A stretch of DNA of 64,000 nucleotides from Opacimonas sp014872805. GTDB lineage: Bacteria; Pseudomonadota; Gammaproteobacteria; Enterobacterales; Alteromonadaceae. The stretch is from contig WKFN01000015.1 of assembly GCA_014872805.1 (NCBI GenBank), positions 1-64,000 on the forward strand. The letters are read 5' to 3'. How positions within the stretch are numbered: the stretch's first letter is position 1; each line of letters opens with the position of its first letter. The notes beneath the pieces were generated by a model. It had not been told where the DNA came from. It searched no databases and saw nothing but the letters and a program-made list of their open reading frames with translations. Below, one piece after another: positions 26,138 to 34,369 of the stretch. The position numbers were made by a program, and so were the translations under genes.

Positions 26138-27162
26138 AAGCGCTGGCCAAATTAAAATCAGAACCGGGTATTTGGTTAACCGATGTACCTAAGCCTGAGG
26201 TCGGTCCCAATGACCTACTGATTAAAATTCGTAAAACCGCAATTTGTGGTACAGATATGCATATTTACAACTGGGATACTTGGTCGCAAAAGACCATTCC
26301 AGTACCCATGGTGGTTGGCCATGAATACGTGGGTGAAGTGGTTGACATGGGCTCGGAGGTCAGAGGCTTCGCCGCGGGCGATCGCGTCTCTGGTGAAGGC
26401 CATATCACCTGTGGGCATTGCCGAAACTGTCGAGCTGGTCGTCGTCACTTGTGTCGTAATACTGAGGGGGTTGGGGTGAATCGCGCTGGTGCGTTTGCAG
26501 AGTATTTAGTGATCCCTGCATTTAATGCGTTTAAGATCCCAGACAATATCAGTGATGATTTAGCTTCAATTTTTGACCCGTTTGGCAATGCGGTGCATAC
26601 CACATTGGCGTTTGATTTGGTTGGCGAAGATGTTCTGATCACAGGGGCCGGTCCCATTGGTATTATGGCGGCGGCGGTTGCCAAACACGTCGGGGCTCGA
26701 CATGTGGTGATCACAGATATCAATCCATATCGATTGGCCTTAGCAGAACAAATGGGTGCCACGCGAGCGGTCAATGTTGCACAAACTAACTTGCGTGATG
26801 TGATGGATGAGTTGGGTATGAGCGAAGGCTTTGATATTGGATTAGAGATGTCAGGTGTTCCGCAAGCCTTTACCAGTATGCTCGATACCATGAATCACGG
26901 CGGTAAGATTGCTATGCTTGGCATACCTCCAGATTCGGTCGCGATTGATTGGAATCAGGTGATTTTTAAAGGGCTGACCATCAAAGGCATTTATGGCCGT
27001 GAGATGTTTGAAACCTGGTATAAGATGGCCAGCTTAATTCAAAGTGGCTTAGATTTATCGCCAATCATCACGCATCAAATGCCTGTAGAAGAATATTTAT
27101 CAGGGTTTGAGACCATGCAATCAGGACAATCGGGTAAAGTCATATTAAACTGGCAAAGTTAA
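26134..27162 (+). CDS. tdh: L-threonine 3-dehydrogenase
   Basis: A 342-residue zinc- and NAD-dependent medium-chain dehydrogenase making 2-amino-3-ketobutyrate from threonine, the substrate of the upstream kbl product. Catalytic zinc ligands are in ICGTDMHIYNWD and GHEYVGEV. The structural zinc lobe has four Cys (ITCGHCRNCRAGRRHLC). The Rossmann glycine motif is TGAGPIGIMAAA. The start overlaps kbl by four bases. Length matches E. coli (341). Confidence 0.97.
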   Translation: MKALAKLKSEPGIWLTDVPKPEVGPNDLLIKIRKTAICGTDMHIYNWDTWSQKTIPVPMVVGHEYVGEVVDMGSEVRGFAAGDRVSGEGHITCGHCRNCRAGRRHLCRNTEGVGVNRAGAFAEYLVIPAFNAFKIPDNISDDLASIFDPFGNAVHTTLAFDLVGEDVLITGAGPIGIMAAAVAKHVGARHVVITDINPYRLALAEQMGATRAVNVAQTNLRDVMDELGMSEGFDIGLEMSGVPQAFTSMLDTMNHGGKIAMLGIPPDSVAIDWNQVIFKGLTIKGIYGREMFETWYKMASLIQSGLDLSPIITHQMPVEEYLSGFETMQSGQSGKVILNWQS

Positions 27163-27185
27163 CCATTTAAGTTAGGATTACATTA

Positions 27186-27515
27186 ATGACCACCTACAAA
27201 CATATTGACGTTGCCCAAACCAAAGCTCGACTGGCCAATGACGAAGTCGTTGTTGTCGATATTCGCGATGAAAACAGCTTTGCTCAAGCTCATATTCCGG
27301 GTTCTCGCCATTTGGATAATGGCTCTCTGAGTCGTTTTTTGGCTGAAGTGGATTATGAGACACCAGTGGTAGTCACTTGTTATCATGGGATCAGTTCACA
27401 ACCTGCTGCGGCTTATATCGCCGAGCAAGGCTTTGATGAGGTATATAGCATGGACGGTGGGTTTACCTTGTGGCAATCTACCTTTCCAGAGGATGTCGCA
27501 TCAGACAAGGAATAA
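27186..27515 (+). CDS. glpE: Thiosulfate sulfurtransferase (rhodanese) GlpE
   Basis: A 109-residue single-domain rhodanese, the same size as E. coli GlpE (108). It transfers sulfane sulfur from thiosulfate to cyanide or protein thiols in the cytoplasm. VVDIRDENSFAQAHIPGSRHL is the conserved entry. The active-site loop is CYHGISS with the catalytic Cys. GFDEVYSMDGGFTLW is the terminal helix. It lies 24 bp after tdh and 3 bp before glpG, the usual glpEG pair; glpR is absent. Confidence 0.95.
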   Translation: MTTYKHIDVAQTKARLANDEVVVVDIRDENSFAQAHIPGSRHLDNGSLSRFLAEVDYETPVVVTCYHGISSQPAAAYIAEQGFDEVYSMDGGFTLWQSTFPEDVASDKE

Positions 27516-27518
27516 ATA

Positions 27519-28367
27519 ATGGATGACTCAGTGCGCTTAGTGTGTTTTCGTCAAGCGTCTCACGGCCAAGTATTGGTTGATTACTTGTGTGCGCAACAAC
27601 TGCCTTGTGAGCTGAGACAAGAGGCTCAGCAATTTTGCGTCATGCTTCAGCACGAGGCAGACCTGGCCAAAGCACAAGCTATCCTCAATCACTATCTTGA
27701 TGCGCCTCACGATCCCCGCTACCAAGCCGCAAGCTGGGACTCAGGAAAAGTGCGCTCGATTCGTTCAGGCTCTGTGACTGTACCGTCGGGATGGTTTGAT
27801 GAAGCACTCAAAACCCCACTGGTGACAAGTGTATTGGTGCTGAGTTCGGTTATTTTTATGTTGATGCCGTTGCGCGATACGGGCATGTGGATCTATTCAC
27901 ATTTGTTTATCGCTCCGTTAAATGAGTTAGCGGTCACCCACCAGTGGTGGCGGTTACTCACACCGGCGTTTATACATTTTTCGTTTATGCACATCGCCTT
28001 TAATTTGTTGTGGTGGTGGATCTTAGGACAGCAGATTGAACTGCGCATGGGACGCTCTACCTTATTGCTTTTACTGATGTCGATTGGCGTGATTTCTAAT
28101 GTCGGACAATTCATGGTGTCGGGACCTAATTTTGGTGGTCTTTCCGGTGTGGTTTACGGTTTGCTAGGGTTTTACTGGATATTGGGCTGGCTCAGACCAC
28201 AGTGGGGCTTTGTGCTCAACAAAGGGGTCATTGGCTTCATGTTGGCTTGGTTGGCCTTGGGTTATGTCGATATTTTACCGGTTAATATGGCCAATACAGC
28301 GCATACACTCGGATTGCTAATGGGGATGATCTGGGCGGTGGTTTTTGCCCAGTTGGGCAAGCATTAA
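27519..28367 (+). CDS. glpG: Rhomboid intramembrane serine protease GlpG
   Basis: A 282-residue inner-membrane protease cleaving transmembrane substrates. The soluble N-terminal domain (about residues 1-75) precedes six membrane helices. The catalytic dyad is visible: Ser in FGGLSGVVYG and His in NTAHTLGLLMG. HWWRLLTPAFIHFSFMHIAFNLLWWW is the conserved L1 loop to helix 2 region. It follows glpE by 3 bp. Confidence 0.96.
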   Translation: MDDSVRLVCFRQASHGQVLVDYLCAQQLPCELRQEAQQFCVMLQHEADLAKAQAILNHYLDAPHDPRYQAASWDSGKVRSIRSGSVTVPSGWFDEALKTPLVTSVLVLSSVIFMLMPLRDTGMWIYSHLFIAPLNELAVTHQWWRLLTPAFIHFSFMHIAFNLLWWWILGQQIELRMGRSTLLLLLMSIGVISNVGQFMVSGPNFGGLSGVVYGLLGFYWILGWLRPQWGFVLNKGVIGFMLAWLALGYVDILPVNMANTAHTLGLLMGMIWAVVFAQLGKH

Positions 28368-28397
28368 TTACTGCTGATAAAGATATTTGGTAAATAA

Positions 28398-28550
28398 TAC
28401 ATCTCTCAATGGGTTTTCGAAACCGGTGATAACATTCCCGCGGCGAATAAAAAAGGTAAGTATGAGCTGTTTCATAACGACCAGTTGATTTGTGAAAAAT
28501 TATTTACCACTGTATCGGTAAGTAAGGTAAAATCTGCACCGAATTTTTGA
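28398..28550 (+). other. Open coding-like stretch without a start, possible relic
   Basis: In the 184 bp between glpG and ubiC one frame is open for 50 codons between TAA 28395-28397 and TGA 28548-28550. The translation is protein-like, with QWVFETGDNIP, KKGKYELFHNDQLICEK and LFTTVSVSK, resembling the C-terminal strands of a beta-rich periplasmic protein. There is no ATG and no ribosome site, so I read it as a possible gene remnant or chance. The same bases must also hold the ubiC promoter; a TAAAAT box is at 28528-28533. Confidence 0.3.
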
Positions 28551-28551
28551 C

Positions 28552-29121
28552 ATGAGTCATCACCTAGGAGCCTGTTGCGTGACATTGCCAACTCACCTCA
28601 CATCGCTATCTGAATACTTGGCCGATCAAACCTGGCACGACGATTTGGCGCTTAGCTCTGATGCACAGGAATGGTTGTTGGCTACCGAGTCATTAACCGA
28701 ACGTTTAATGTCAGTGACGGATGGCTTTGCTGTGCATCTTGTGCAGCAATCCAACTTGCCATTGCACGCGAGCGAAAGAGCCGTTTTGCAAGATGACCAA
28801 TATGTTGTGCGCGAGGTCGTGTTGCACGACGCTGGCATTCCCTTGGTTTTTGCGCGTTCTGTGATCCCTCAATCGCTTTGCCAAGGAGAGTTTGTAGGAC
28901 TAGCCAATCAACCATTGGGCAAAATTTTGTTTAACGATACGCGCTTTGTGCGTCAGCCTTTTACATTGACGCAAATTACTCAGGATTCGGCTTTTGCCCA
29001 AGCATGGGATGCGACAGCGGATTTATTTGGTCGTCGCTCGGTGTTTGCCTATGCTGACTCACAACTGCTCGTCGCGGAGGTGTTTTTACCTTCATCACCT
29101 GCGTACGGATCGTCGTTATGA
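28552..29121 (+). CDS. ubiC: Chorismate lyase
   Basis: A 189-residue cytoplasmic enzyme converting chorismate to 4-hydroxybenzoate and pyruvate, the first committed step of ubiquinone synthesis. The family pattern is seen in LTERLMSVTDGFAVHLVQQ, the VVREVVLHDAGIPLVFARSVIP strand with the conserved Arg residues, and LGKILFNDTRFVRQPF. It is slightly longer than E. coli UbiC (165), with extra N-terminal residues, so a start a few codons downstream is possible. Its stop overlaps the ubiA start (ATGA). Confidence 0.93.
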   Translation: MSHHLGACCVTLPTHLTSLSEYLADQTWHDDLALSSDAQEWLLATESLTERLMSVTDGFAVHLVQQSNLPLHASERAVLQDDQYVVREVVLHDAGIPLVFARSVIPQSLCQGEFVGLANQPLGKILFNDTRFVRQPFTLTQITQDSAFAQAWDATADLFGRRSVFAYADSQLLVAEVFLPSSPAYGSSL

Positions 29122-29975
29122 TGCGTCTGGTGAAAGGGTTTTGGTTTATCACGCGAATGGACAAACCAATAGGCATTTATTTGTTGTTATGGCCCACTTT
29201 ATGGGCAGTGGTTTTAGCTTCATTAGGGCAACCGCAACTGGATGTATTATTGATTTTTGTTGCAGGTGTACTGGTGATGCGCGCAGCGGGATGCGTCATC
29301 AATGACATCGCTGATCGCAAAGTGGATGGTCATGTGAAGCGAACCAATGCGAGACCTTTAGTTTCAGGTCTGTTAAGCACCAAAGAAGCCATCGCTATGT
29401 TTGTTGGACTTTTGTTGGTGGCCCTTGTATTAGTATTGCAGTTGAATCTAGCCACATTTTATCTGTCGTTGGTGGCCTTGGTACTGGCCAGCAGTTATCC
29501 CTTTATGAAGCGCTACACGCATCTACCTCAGGTGGTTTTAGGCGCCGCATTCAGTTGGTCGATTCCGATGGCGTTTATGGCAATCAATCAAAATATTCCA
29601 TCTTGGGTATGGTATTTATATATTGCGAATTTGGCATGGACCGTTGCGTATGACACCTTGTATGCGATGGTGGATCGTGAAGATGACCTGAAGATTGGGG
29701 TCAAATCCACGGCGATACTCTTTGGTCGTCACGACTTGACGATCATAGGTTTACTGTATGCCGTGATGCTTGGGATGTTGGCCGTGCTTGGGTATGAGCT
29801 GATTTTCGGTACGTGGTATTTCGCTGGCTTGACTGTGATGGCAGCAGTGATTGGTTACATCATGTGGCAAGTAAGGGAGCGTGATCTCACTCGGTGTTTC
29901 GCTATGTTCAAAGCCAATCACTGGATTGGCTTGATCTGTTTGTTGGGACTGTGGGCCGAGTTACTCCGCGTTTGA
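29118..29975 (+). CDS. ubiA: 4-hydroxybenzoate octaprenyltransferase
   Basis: A 285-residue inner-membrane prenyltransferase joining the polyprenyl tail to 4-hydroxybenzoate, the step after ubiC. Two Asp-rich motifs bind the magnesium-diphosphate: NDIADRKVDGHVKRTNARPL and DTLYAMVDREDDLKIGVKSTA. Eight to nine membrane helices are evident. The start overlaps ubiC by four bases and the 3' end overlaps convergent ubiK by 15 bp. Confidence 0.97.
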   Translation: MMRLVKGFWFITRMDKPIGIYLLLWPTLWAVVLASLGQPQLDVLLIFVAGVLVMRAAGCVINDIADRKVDGHVKRTNARPLVSGLLSTKEAIAMFVGLLLVALVLVLQLNLATFYLSLVALVLASSYPFMKRYTHLPQVVLGAAFSWSIPMAFMAINQNIPSWVWYLYIANLAWTVAYDTLYAMVDREDDLKIGVKSTAILFGRHDLTIIGLLYAVMLGMLAVLGYELIFGTWYFAGLTVMAAVIGYIMWQVRERDLTRCFAMFKANHWIGLICLLGLWAELLRV

Positions 29976-30212
29976 GTTATTCTCTAACGCATCTAGGCGC
30001 GTTTCCAGTGCTTTGAGTTTTTCGCGGGTGCGCAATAATACCTGGCTTTGTACGTCAAACTCTTCTCGTGTCACTATATCCATCTTAGCAAGTTGGGCTT
30101 GGATCACCTGTTTGACCTTGGTTTCCGTTTCATTGGCCATAGATTTGATGCCTTCTGGCATGGCGTCGGTGATCTGCTTGGCAAATTGCTCTAATTTTTG
30201 TGGATCTAACAT
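29961..30212 (-). CDS. ubiK: Ubiquinone biosynthesis accessory factor UbiK
   Basis: An 83-residue protein of the UbiK (YqiC/BMFP) family, which assists the soluble Ubi complex that works under oxygen. It begins MLDPQKLEQFAKQI, has an amphipathic helix (MPEGIKSMANETETKVKQVIQ) and ends in a coiled coil (TREEFDVQSQVLLRTREKLKAL) that makes trimers. An AGGAG site lies upstream. It is convergent with ubiA, overlapping its end, so two ubiquinone genes meet tail to tail. Confidence 0.93.
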   Translation of the reverse strand: MLDPQKLEQFAKQITDAMPEGIKSMANETETKVKQVIQAQLAKMDIVTREEFDVQSQVLLRTREKLKALETRLDALENNSNAE

Positions 30213-30301
30213 GCTGATTTCTCCTTTTAGACAGTTTTTATTGTAACTGAGCCGTGTAAAGTTTCAATGCAAACCATGCAAATTCAGGTAAAATACTCTT
30301 T

Positions 30302-32326
30302 ATGAAATTAAATCCTGCGCAACACGACGCGGTCACCTACATTTCTGGCCCTTGCTTAGTGTTAGCGGGCGCAGGCAGTGGCAAAACTCGTGTAATCACC
30401 AACAAAATCGCTCATCTTGTGCGCGAATGCGACGTGCCCGCTCGGCATATTGTCGCCGTGACGTTTACCAATAAAGCGGCGAAAGAGATGAAAGAGCGAG
30501 TGGCGCAAAGCCTTGATAAGCGCGAAGCGCGTGGCCTAAAAGTGTCTACCTTTCACACCCTCGGTTTGAACATTATTCGCAAATACACCCATTTATTGGG
30601 GCTTAAAGCAGGTTTTTCGTTATTTGATGACAAAGACAGTTTTGCTCTGCTCAAGGATCTCACCGAGGAAGTATTTGAAGGTGACAAAGACCAAATCAGG
30701 CTATTACAAAATTGCATTTCCAATTGGAAGAACGACTTGATTTTACCTGAGCAACTTGCCAAACGCGCAGCCAATGACGGAGAAAAACAGTTCGCGCATT
30801 TTTATGAGCGCTATCAATCGCATCTAAAGGCTTATAATGCGCTGGATTTCGATGATTTGATTTTGCTGCCCACCTTGTTGCTCAAACACAATGAAACCGC
30901 GCGTCAGAAAATCCAATCCAGCATTCGATACCTATTGGTGGATGAGTATCAAGATACCAATACCTCACAGTATATTTTGGTCAAGCTTTTGGTCGGAGAG
31001 CGCTCGCGGTTTACCGTCGTGGGCGATGATGATCAGTCCATTTATTCATGGCGCGGCGCGCAACCGAAAAACCTTCAGTTGTTGAATCACGATTTTCCAC
31101 GTCTCAAAGTCATCAAATTAGAAGAAAATTATCGCTCGTCCGGCCGTATTTTGCATTGCGCAAACATCTTGATCCAAAACAACCCGCATATTTTTGATAA
31201 AACCTTGAGAGCCAATTTGCAGTATGGTGAGCCGCTTAAAATTATCATCGCAAGAAACGAAGAACACGAGGGCGAGCGCGTGGTGGCCGAGCTACTGGCA
31301 CACAAGTTTATGAATGCGACCTCGTTTGGCGATTATGCGATATTGTATCGTGGTAACCATCAGGCGCGCGTGTTTGAAAAAATCCTCATGAACAACAAGA
31401 TCCCTTATAAGATCTCTGGTGGTACTTCGTTTTTTGACCGCACTGAAGTCAAAGACATCATGGCGTATTTTCGGGTACTGGTGAATGCCGGTGACGACAA
31501 CGCATTATTGCGGATCATAAATACGCCTAATCGCGGTATTGGCAGAACGTCTTTGGAGAAGATTGGCCAGTTTGCCAATGAGAAACAAATTGGTTTGTTT
31601 GCAGCCATTTGTGACAGTGATTTGCAGTCAGTCTTGACCCCTCAAGCATGGCAAGCGACGAGTCAGTTTGCAAGGATGTTGGTCGAAGCCTCGGACAATG
31701 CTCAACGTGGCGATACAGTGGCAGTGATCCGAGACTTGATCAAACAAATTGATTACGAAGCCTGGTTGTTTGAGCATGCCGCATCGCCCAAAGCGGCAGA
31801 GATGGGTATGGCGAACATCTCCACCTTGTACGGCTGGGTCACAGACATGCTAAAAGGATCTGAAACCGACGCCCCGATGACGCTCTTGGAGGTCGTGAAC
31901 CGTTTAATTTTGCGCGATATGATGGAGCGCGGGGAAGATGAAGGCGCTGGTAATCAGGTGCAATTGATGACCTTGCATGCGTCCAAAGGCTTGGAATTTC
32001 CTTATGTGTTCTTAGTCGGCATGGAAGAAGGCTTGTTGCCACATCAATCGAGTATTGATGATGACAATGTCGAAGAGGAGCGGCGTTTGGCTTATGTGGG
32101 GATCACACGAGCGCAACGGGAGTTGACCTTTAGTATCTCTCGAGAACGCCGTCAATTTGGAGAAATCATCCAGCCTGAACCATCTCGATTTTTGTACGAG
32201 TTGCCCCAAGACGATGTCGAGTGGGAGTTCAAAAAACCCACCAAAACCGCTGAGCAGCGCAAAGCGGTGGGCACAGTGGGCATCGCAAACCTGAAAGGAT
32301 TATTGGGCGATTCTAGTGGAAGTTAG
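30302..32326 (+). CDS. rep: ATP-dependent DNA helicase Rep
   Basis: A 674-residue superfamily 1A 3'-5' helicase that clears proteins ahead of the replication fork. Motifs in order: Walker A AGAGSGKTRVITN near residue 22, TFTNKAAKEM (Ia), DEYQDTN (II), GDDDQSIYSWRGA (III), EENYRSS (IV), LMTLHASKGLEFPYVF (V) and EEERRLAYVGITRAQ (VI). Length equals E. coli Rep (673) and is shorter than UvrD, favouring Rep. It is divergent from ubiK. Confidence 0.95.
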   Translation: MKLNPAQHDAVTYISGPCLVLAGAGSGKTRVITNKIAHLVRECDVPARHIVAVTFTNKAAKEMKERVAQSLDKREARGLKVSTFHTLGLNIIRKYTHLLGLKAGFSLFDDKDSFALLKDLTEEVFEGDKDQIRLLQNCISNWKNDLILPEQLAKRAANDGEKQFAHFYERYQSHLKAYNALDFDDLILLPTLLLKHNETARQKIQSSIRYLLVDEYQDTNTSQYILVKLLVGERSRFTVVGDDDQSIYSWRGAQPKNLQLLNHDFPRLKVIKLEENYRSSGRILHCANILIQNNPHIFDKTLRANLQYGEPLKIIIARNEEHEGERVVAELLAHKFMNATSFGDYAILYRGNHQARVFEKILMNNKIPYKISGGTSFFDRTEVKDIMAYFRVLVNAGDDNALLRIINTPNRGIGRTSLEKIGQFANEKQIGLFAAICDSDLQSVLTPQAWQATSQFARMLVEASDNAQRGDTVAVIRDLIKQIDYEAWLFEHAASPKAAEMGMANISTLYGWVTDMLKGSETDAPMTLLEVVNRLILRDMMERGEDEGAGNQVQLMTLHASKGLEFPYVFLVGMEEGLLPHQSSIDDDNVEEERRLAYVGITRAQRELTFSISRERRQFGEIIQPEPSRFLYELPQDDVEWEFKKPTKTAEQRKAVGTVGIANLKGLLGDSSGS

Positions 32327-32391
32327 TCTTTTTCTTTGGCGGCTTTAAAGCCCGCTTGCTTGGCTAAATTATGCGCTTCAGCGGCTTTCAT
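32323..32391 (-). CDS. Possible small protein, 22 residues
   Basis: A short - strand frame from ATG 32391 to TAA 32325-32323 encodes a Lys/Ala-rich helix (MKAAEAHNLAKQAGF...). A strong GAGGGAG ribosome-binding sequence lies seven bases before the ATG. The frame is open upstream to 32461, and its stop overlaps the rep stop on the other strand. No family is recognised and the gene could be spurious. Confidence 0.3.
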   Translation of the reverse strand: MKAAEAHNLAKQAGFKAAKEKD

Positions 32392-32477
32392 TTTGGACTC
32401 CCTCAAAACAATGACTTTACGTTTAAAAAATAAAATCGAGAGGAAGAGAATGCGTGCCTTTTTTAGCGTCGGAAAGA

Positions 32478-33134
32478 TTACAACTCAGTGATAATATCCG
32501 ATAATGGCCAGCGTGATTTGGGTAAATCCGCATTAAAATCTGATTCTGCGCGATAGCCCAACGCAATTACACAAATCGCAGATAAGTTTTGTGCCGGCAA
32601 ATCAAATTCTTTATCAAGGGCAGGTAAATCGAACCCTTCCATTGGTAGGGCGTCGATTCCCATCGCCGCTGCTGCGGTCAAAACGGCACCGATGTTAAGA
32701 TAGGTTTGTTTTTCCATCCAATGCTGAGTGTCTTTGAGTTGATAGCGATGCAAATTCACAAACGTTGAACGGATCCCGTGATAGGTTTGCTTGAAGCTTG
32801 GGTCTTTGGCAAAGCGTCCATCTTGCTCCTCGCGCTCTAATAAAGAGAGAAGATAGTCGTCGTCCATGTGGATCTTTGAGCAAACGACCACGACATGCGA
32901 AGCGTTTTGGACTTTAGGTGCGTTGTATGCATAAGGTCCTTGCGCACCTTGATTCACTCGGGCTTTACCGACATCCGTGGAAGCCACAATAAAATGCCAA
33001 GGCTGAACGTTGACACTCGAAGGAGCAAAGCGCATCACATCCAGTAATGATGACATGTCTTGTTCTGAGATGGTTCGGTTTGGGTCAAACGCTTTGGTTG
33101 CATAACGCGTCTGCATAGCTTGGGCAATATTCAT
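32478..33134 (-). CDS. NfsB-type NAD(P)H nitroreductase
   Basis: A 218-residue FMN flavoprotein of the oxygen-insensitive nitroreductase family, close in size to NfsB (217). The start MNIAQAMQTRYATKAFDPNR, the FMN-binding segment FAPSSVNVQPWHFIVA, AQGPYAYNAPKVQNASHVVVVCSK and the C-terminal IGAVLTAAAAMGIDALPMEGFD and VIALGYRAES are typical. It reduces nitro compounds and quinones in the cytoplasm; the natural substrate is not known. It stands alone between rep and hemY. Confidence 0.92.
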   Translation of the reverse strand: MNIAQAMQTRYATKAFDPNRTISEQDMSSLLDVMRFAPSSVNVQPWHFIVASTDVGKARVNQGAQGPYAYNAPKVQNASHVVVVCSKIHMDDDYLLSLLEREEQDGRFAKDPSFKQTYHGIRSTFVNLHRYQLKDTQHWMEKQTYLNIGAVLTAAAAMGIDALPMEGFDLPALDKEFDLPAQNLSAICVIALGYRAESDFNADLPKSRWPLSDIITEL

Positions 33135-33206
33135 TAAAAATCCATGTTGTCAGGATACTGAACATCGGCATCGGGTAGGCACAATGTTCATTCATTTTCA
33201 AAAAAC

Positions 33207-34367
33207 TTAGCTGGCTTTGAAGCCTTGCTGGTATAACGCGAGCGCTTCATCTGGATGCGCTTGACGGGCTTTGATTTCGGCAAGCAAAATCACATCCTCT
33301 TGGCGCTCTTCAATGGCGATGGCTGTCTCTGCCTCGCTTTGCGCTAATTCATCATTTCCAGCATGGTACGCAAGATGTGCGAGTGTGGAATGCAATAACA
33401 CGTTATCGCTGTCGCGCTTCAGCCACTTTTGCAATAATTTGGTTGAGGCTTTGGGATCGGCTAAATGCAGCTTCTTAAACAGTGGCAACAGCTGTGTGTG
33501 CGGGCCTGATTTTTGTGCTTCAACGAGCGCTTTTTCGGCTTCACTGTGCATATCTTGAGCGATTAACTGTTCAATATAAGCTTTTTGCTGGGCAGGAGAT
33601 TTGCGTTGCGCGCGCGGCAATTTTTGCCACTCTTGAATTAACTCATTGCCACCTTCATTGCACGCAATCAAAGCAAAATCACCTTCTGCTGCCAAATCTT
33701 GCCAGTGTTGGTAACGACCGCCCAGGGCTTTTTTCCAACCGGTTAAGCGTTCACGCAGTTCGTGCCACTCGTCCGCCGCGGCTAAGGCCTCAGCCCAGAC
33801 TTCGATAACGTTGGCTTTGGTTTTTTCGGCAATGGTTAAGTTTTCGATGATATCCAATGCCGCCTTGCTGTCATTTTGGCTGATCAGGAAGCGCGCTTTG
33901 GTCAATTGTGCGGCCAGTGCACTGCCTTTGTTGAGCGCGGCTTCGTCCCAATACCCTAGCGCGGCTTGGGTATTGCCGAGTTTGGCTTCGACATCGGCTA
34001 GAGCGAGTAAATTAAGGCCATTGAATTCGGCATTGCGGATTTTGAGAAGAGCTTTACGTGCTGGCACAAAATCCCCTTCCGCAAGGGCTTGCATGCCTTT
34101 ATTGAAAAACGATTGGCGACGACGCGAGCCCCAACTGCCTAACCAGTCTCTTGATCCAGTTAACATTCCTACAATGCGCTTGATGAACCATTCCATGAAC
34201 AAGAAGCCTATGACCGCAAAGAACACCATCACGCCCAGGCTGATCACGCTCATTTCTATAGTGGTGTTTTTGAGGGCAATCAGGACATAGCCTTTTTCGC
34301 CGACTAAATTCGGTCCAACAATCAATCCGACGACCAAAATAACAAATAACAAAATTACTCGGATCAT
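33207..34367 (-). CDS. hemY: HemY protein, TPR-containing
   Basis: A 386-residue inner-membrane protein of the gammaproteobacterial HemY family; this is not the protoporphyrinogen oxidase also called HemY. Two N-terminal membrane helices (residues 1-24 and about 40-62) precede a cytoplasmic array of TPR-like helices (NKGMQALAEGDFVPARKALLKI and later AYHAGNDELAQSEAETAIA). Its molecular role is unsettled. It is the last gene of hemC-hemD-hemX-hemY, three bases after hemX. Confidence 0.93.
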   Translation of the reverse strand: MIRVILLFVILVVGLIVGPNLVGEKGYVLIALKNTTIEMSVISLGVMVFFAVIGFLFMEWFIKRIVGMLTGSRDWLGSWGSRRRQSFFNKGMQALAEGDFVPARKALLKIRNAEFNGLNLLALADVEAKLGNTQAALGYWDEAALNKGSALAAQLTKARFLISQNDSKAALDIIENLTIAEKTKANVIEVWAEALAAADEWHELRERLTGWKKALGGRYQHWQDLAAEGDFALIACNEGGNELIQEWQKLPRAQRKSPAQQKAYIEQLIAQDMHSEAEKALVEAQKSGPHTQLLPLFKKLHLADPKASTKLLQKWLKRDSDNVLLHSTLAHLAYHAGNDELAQSEAETAIAIEERQEDVILLAEIKARQAHPDEALALYQQGFKAS

Positions 34368-34369
34368 GC

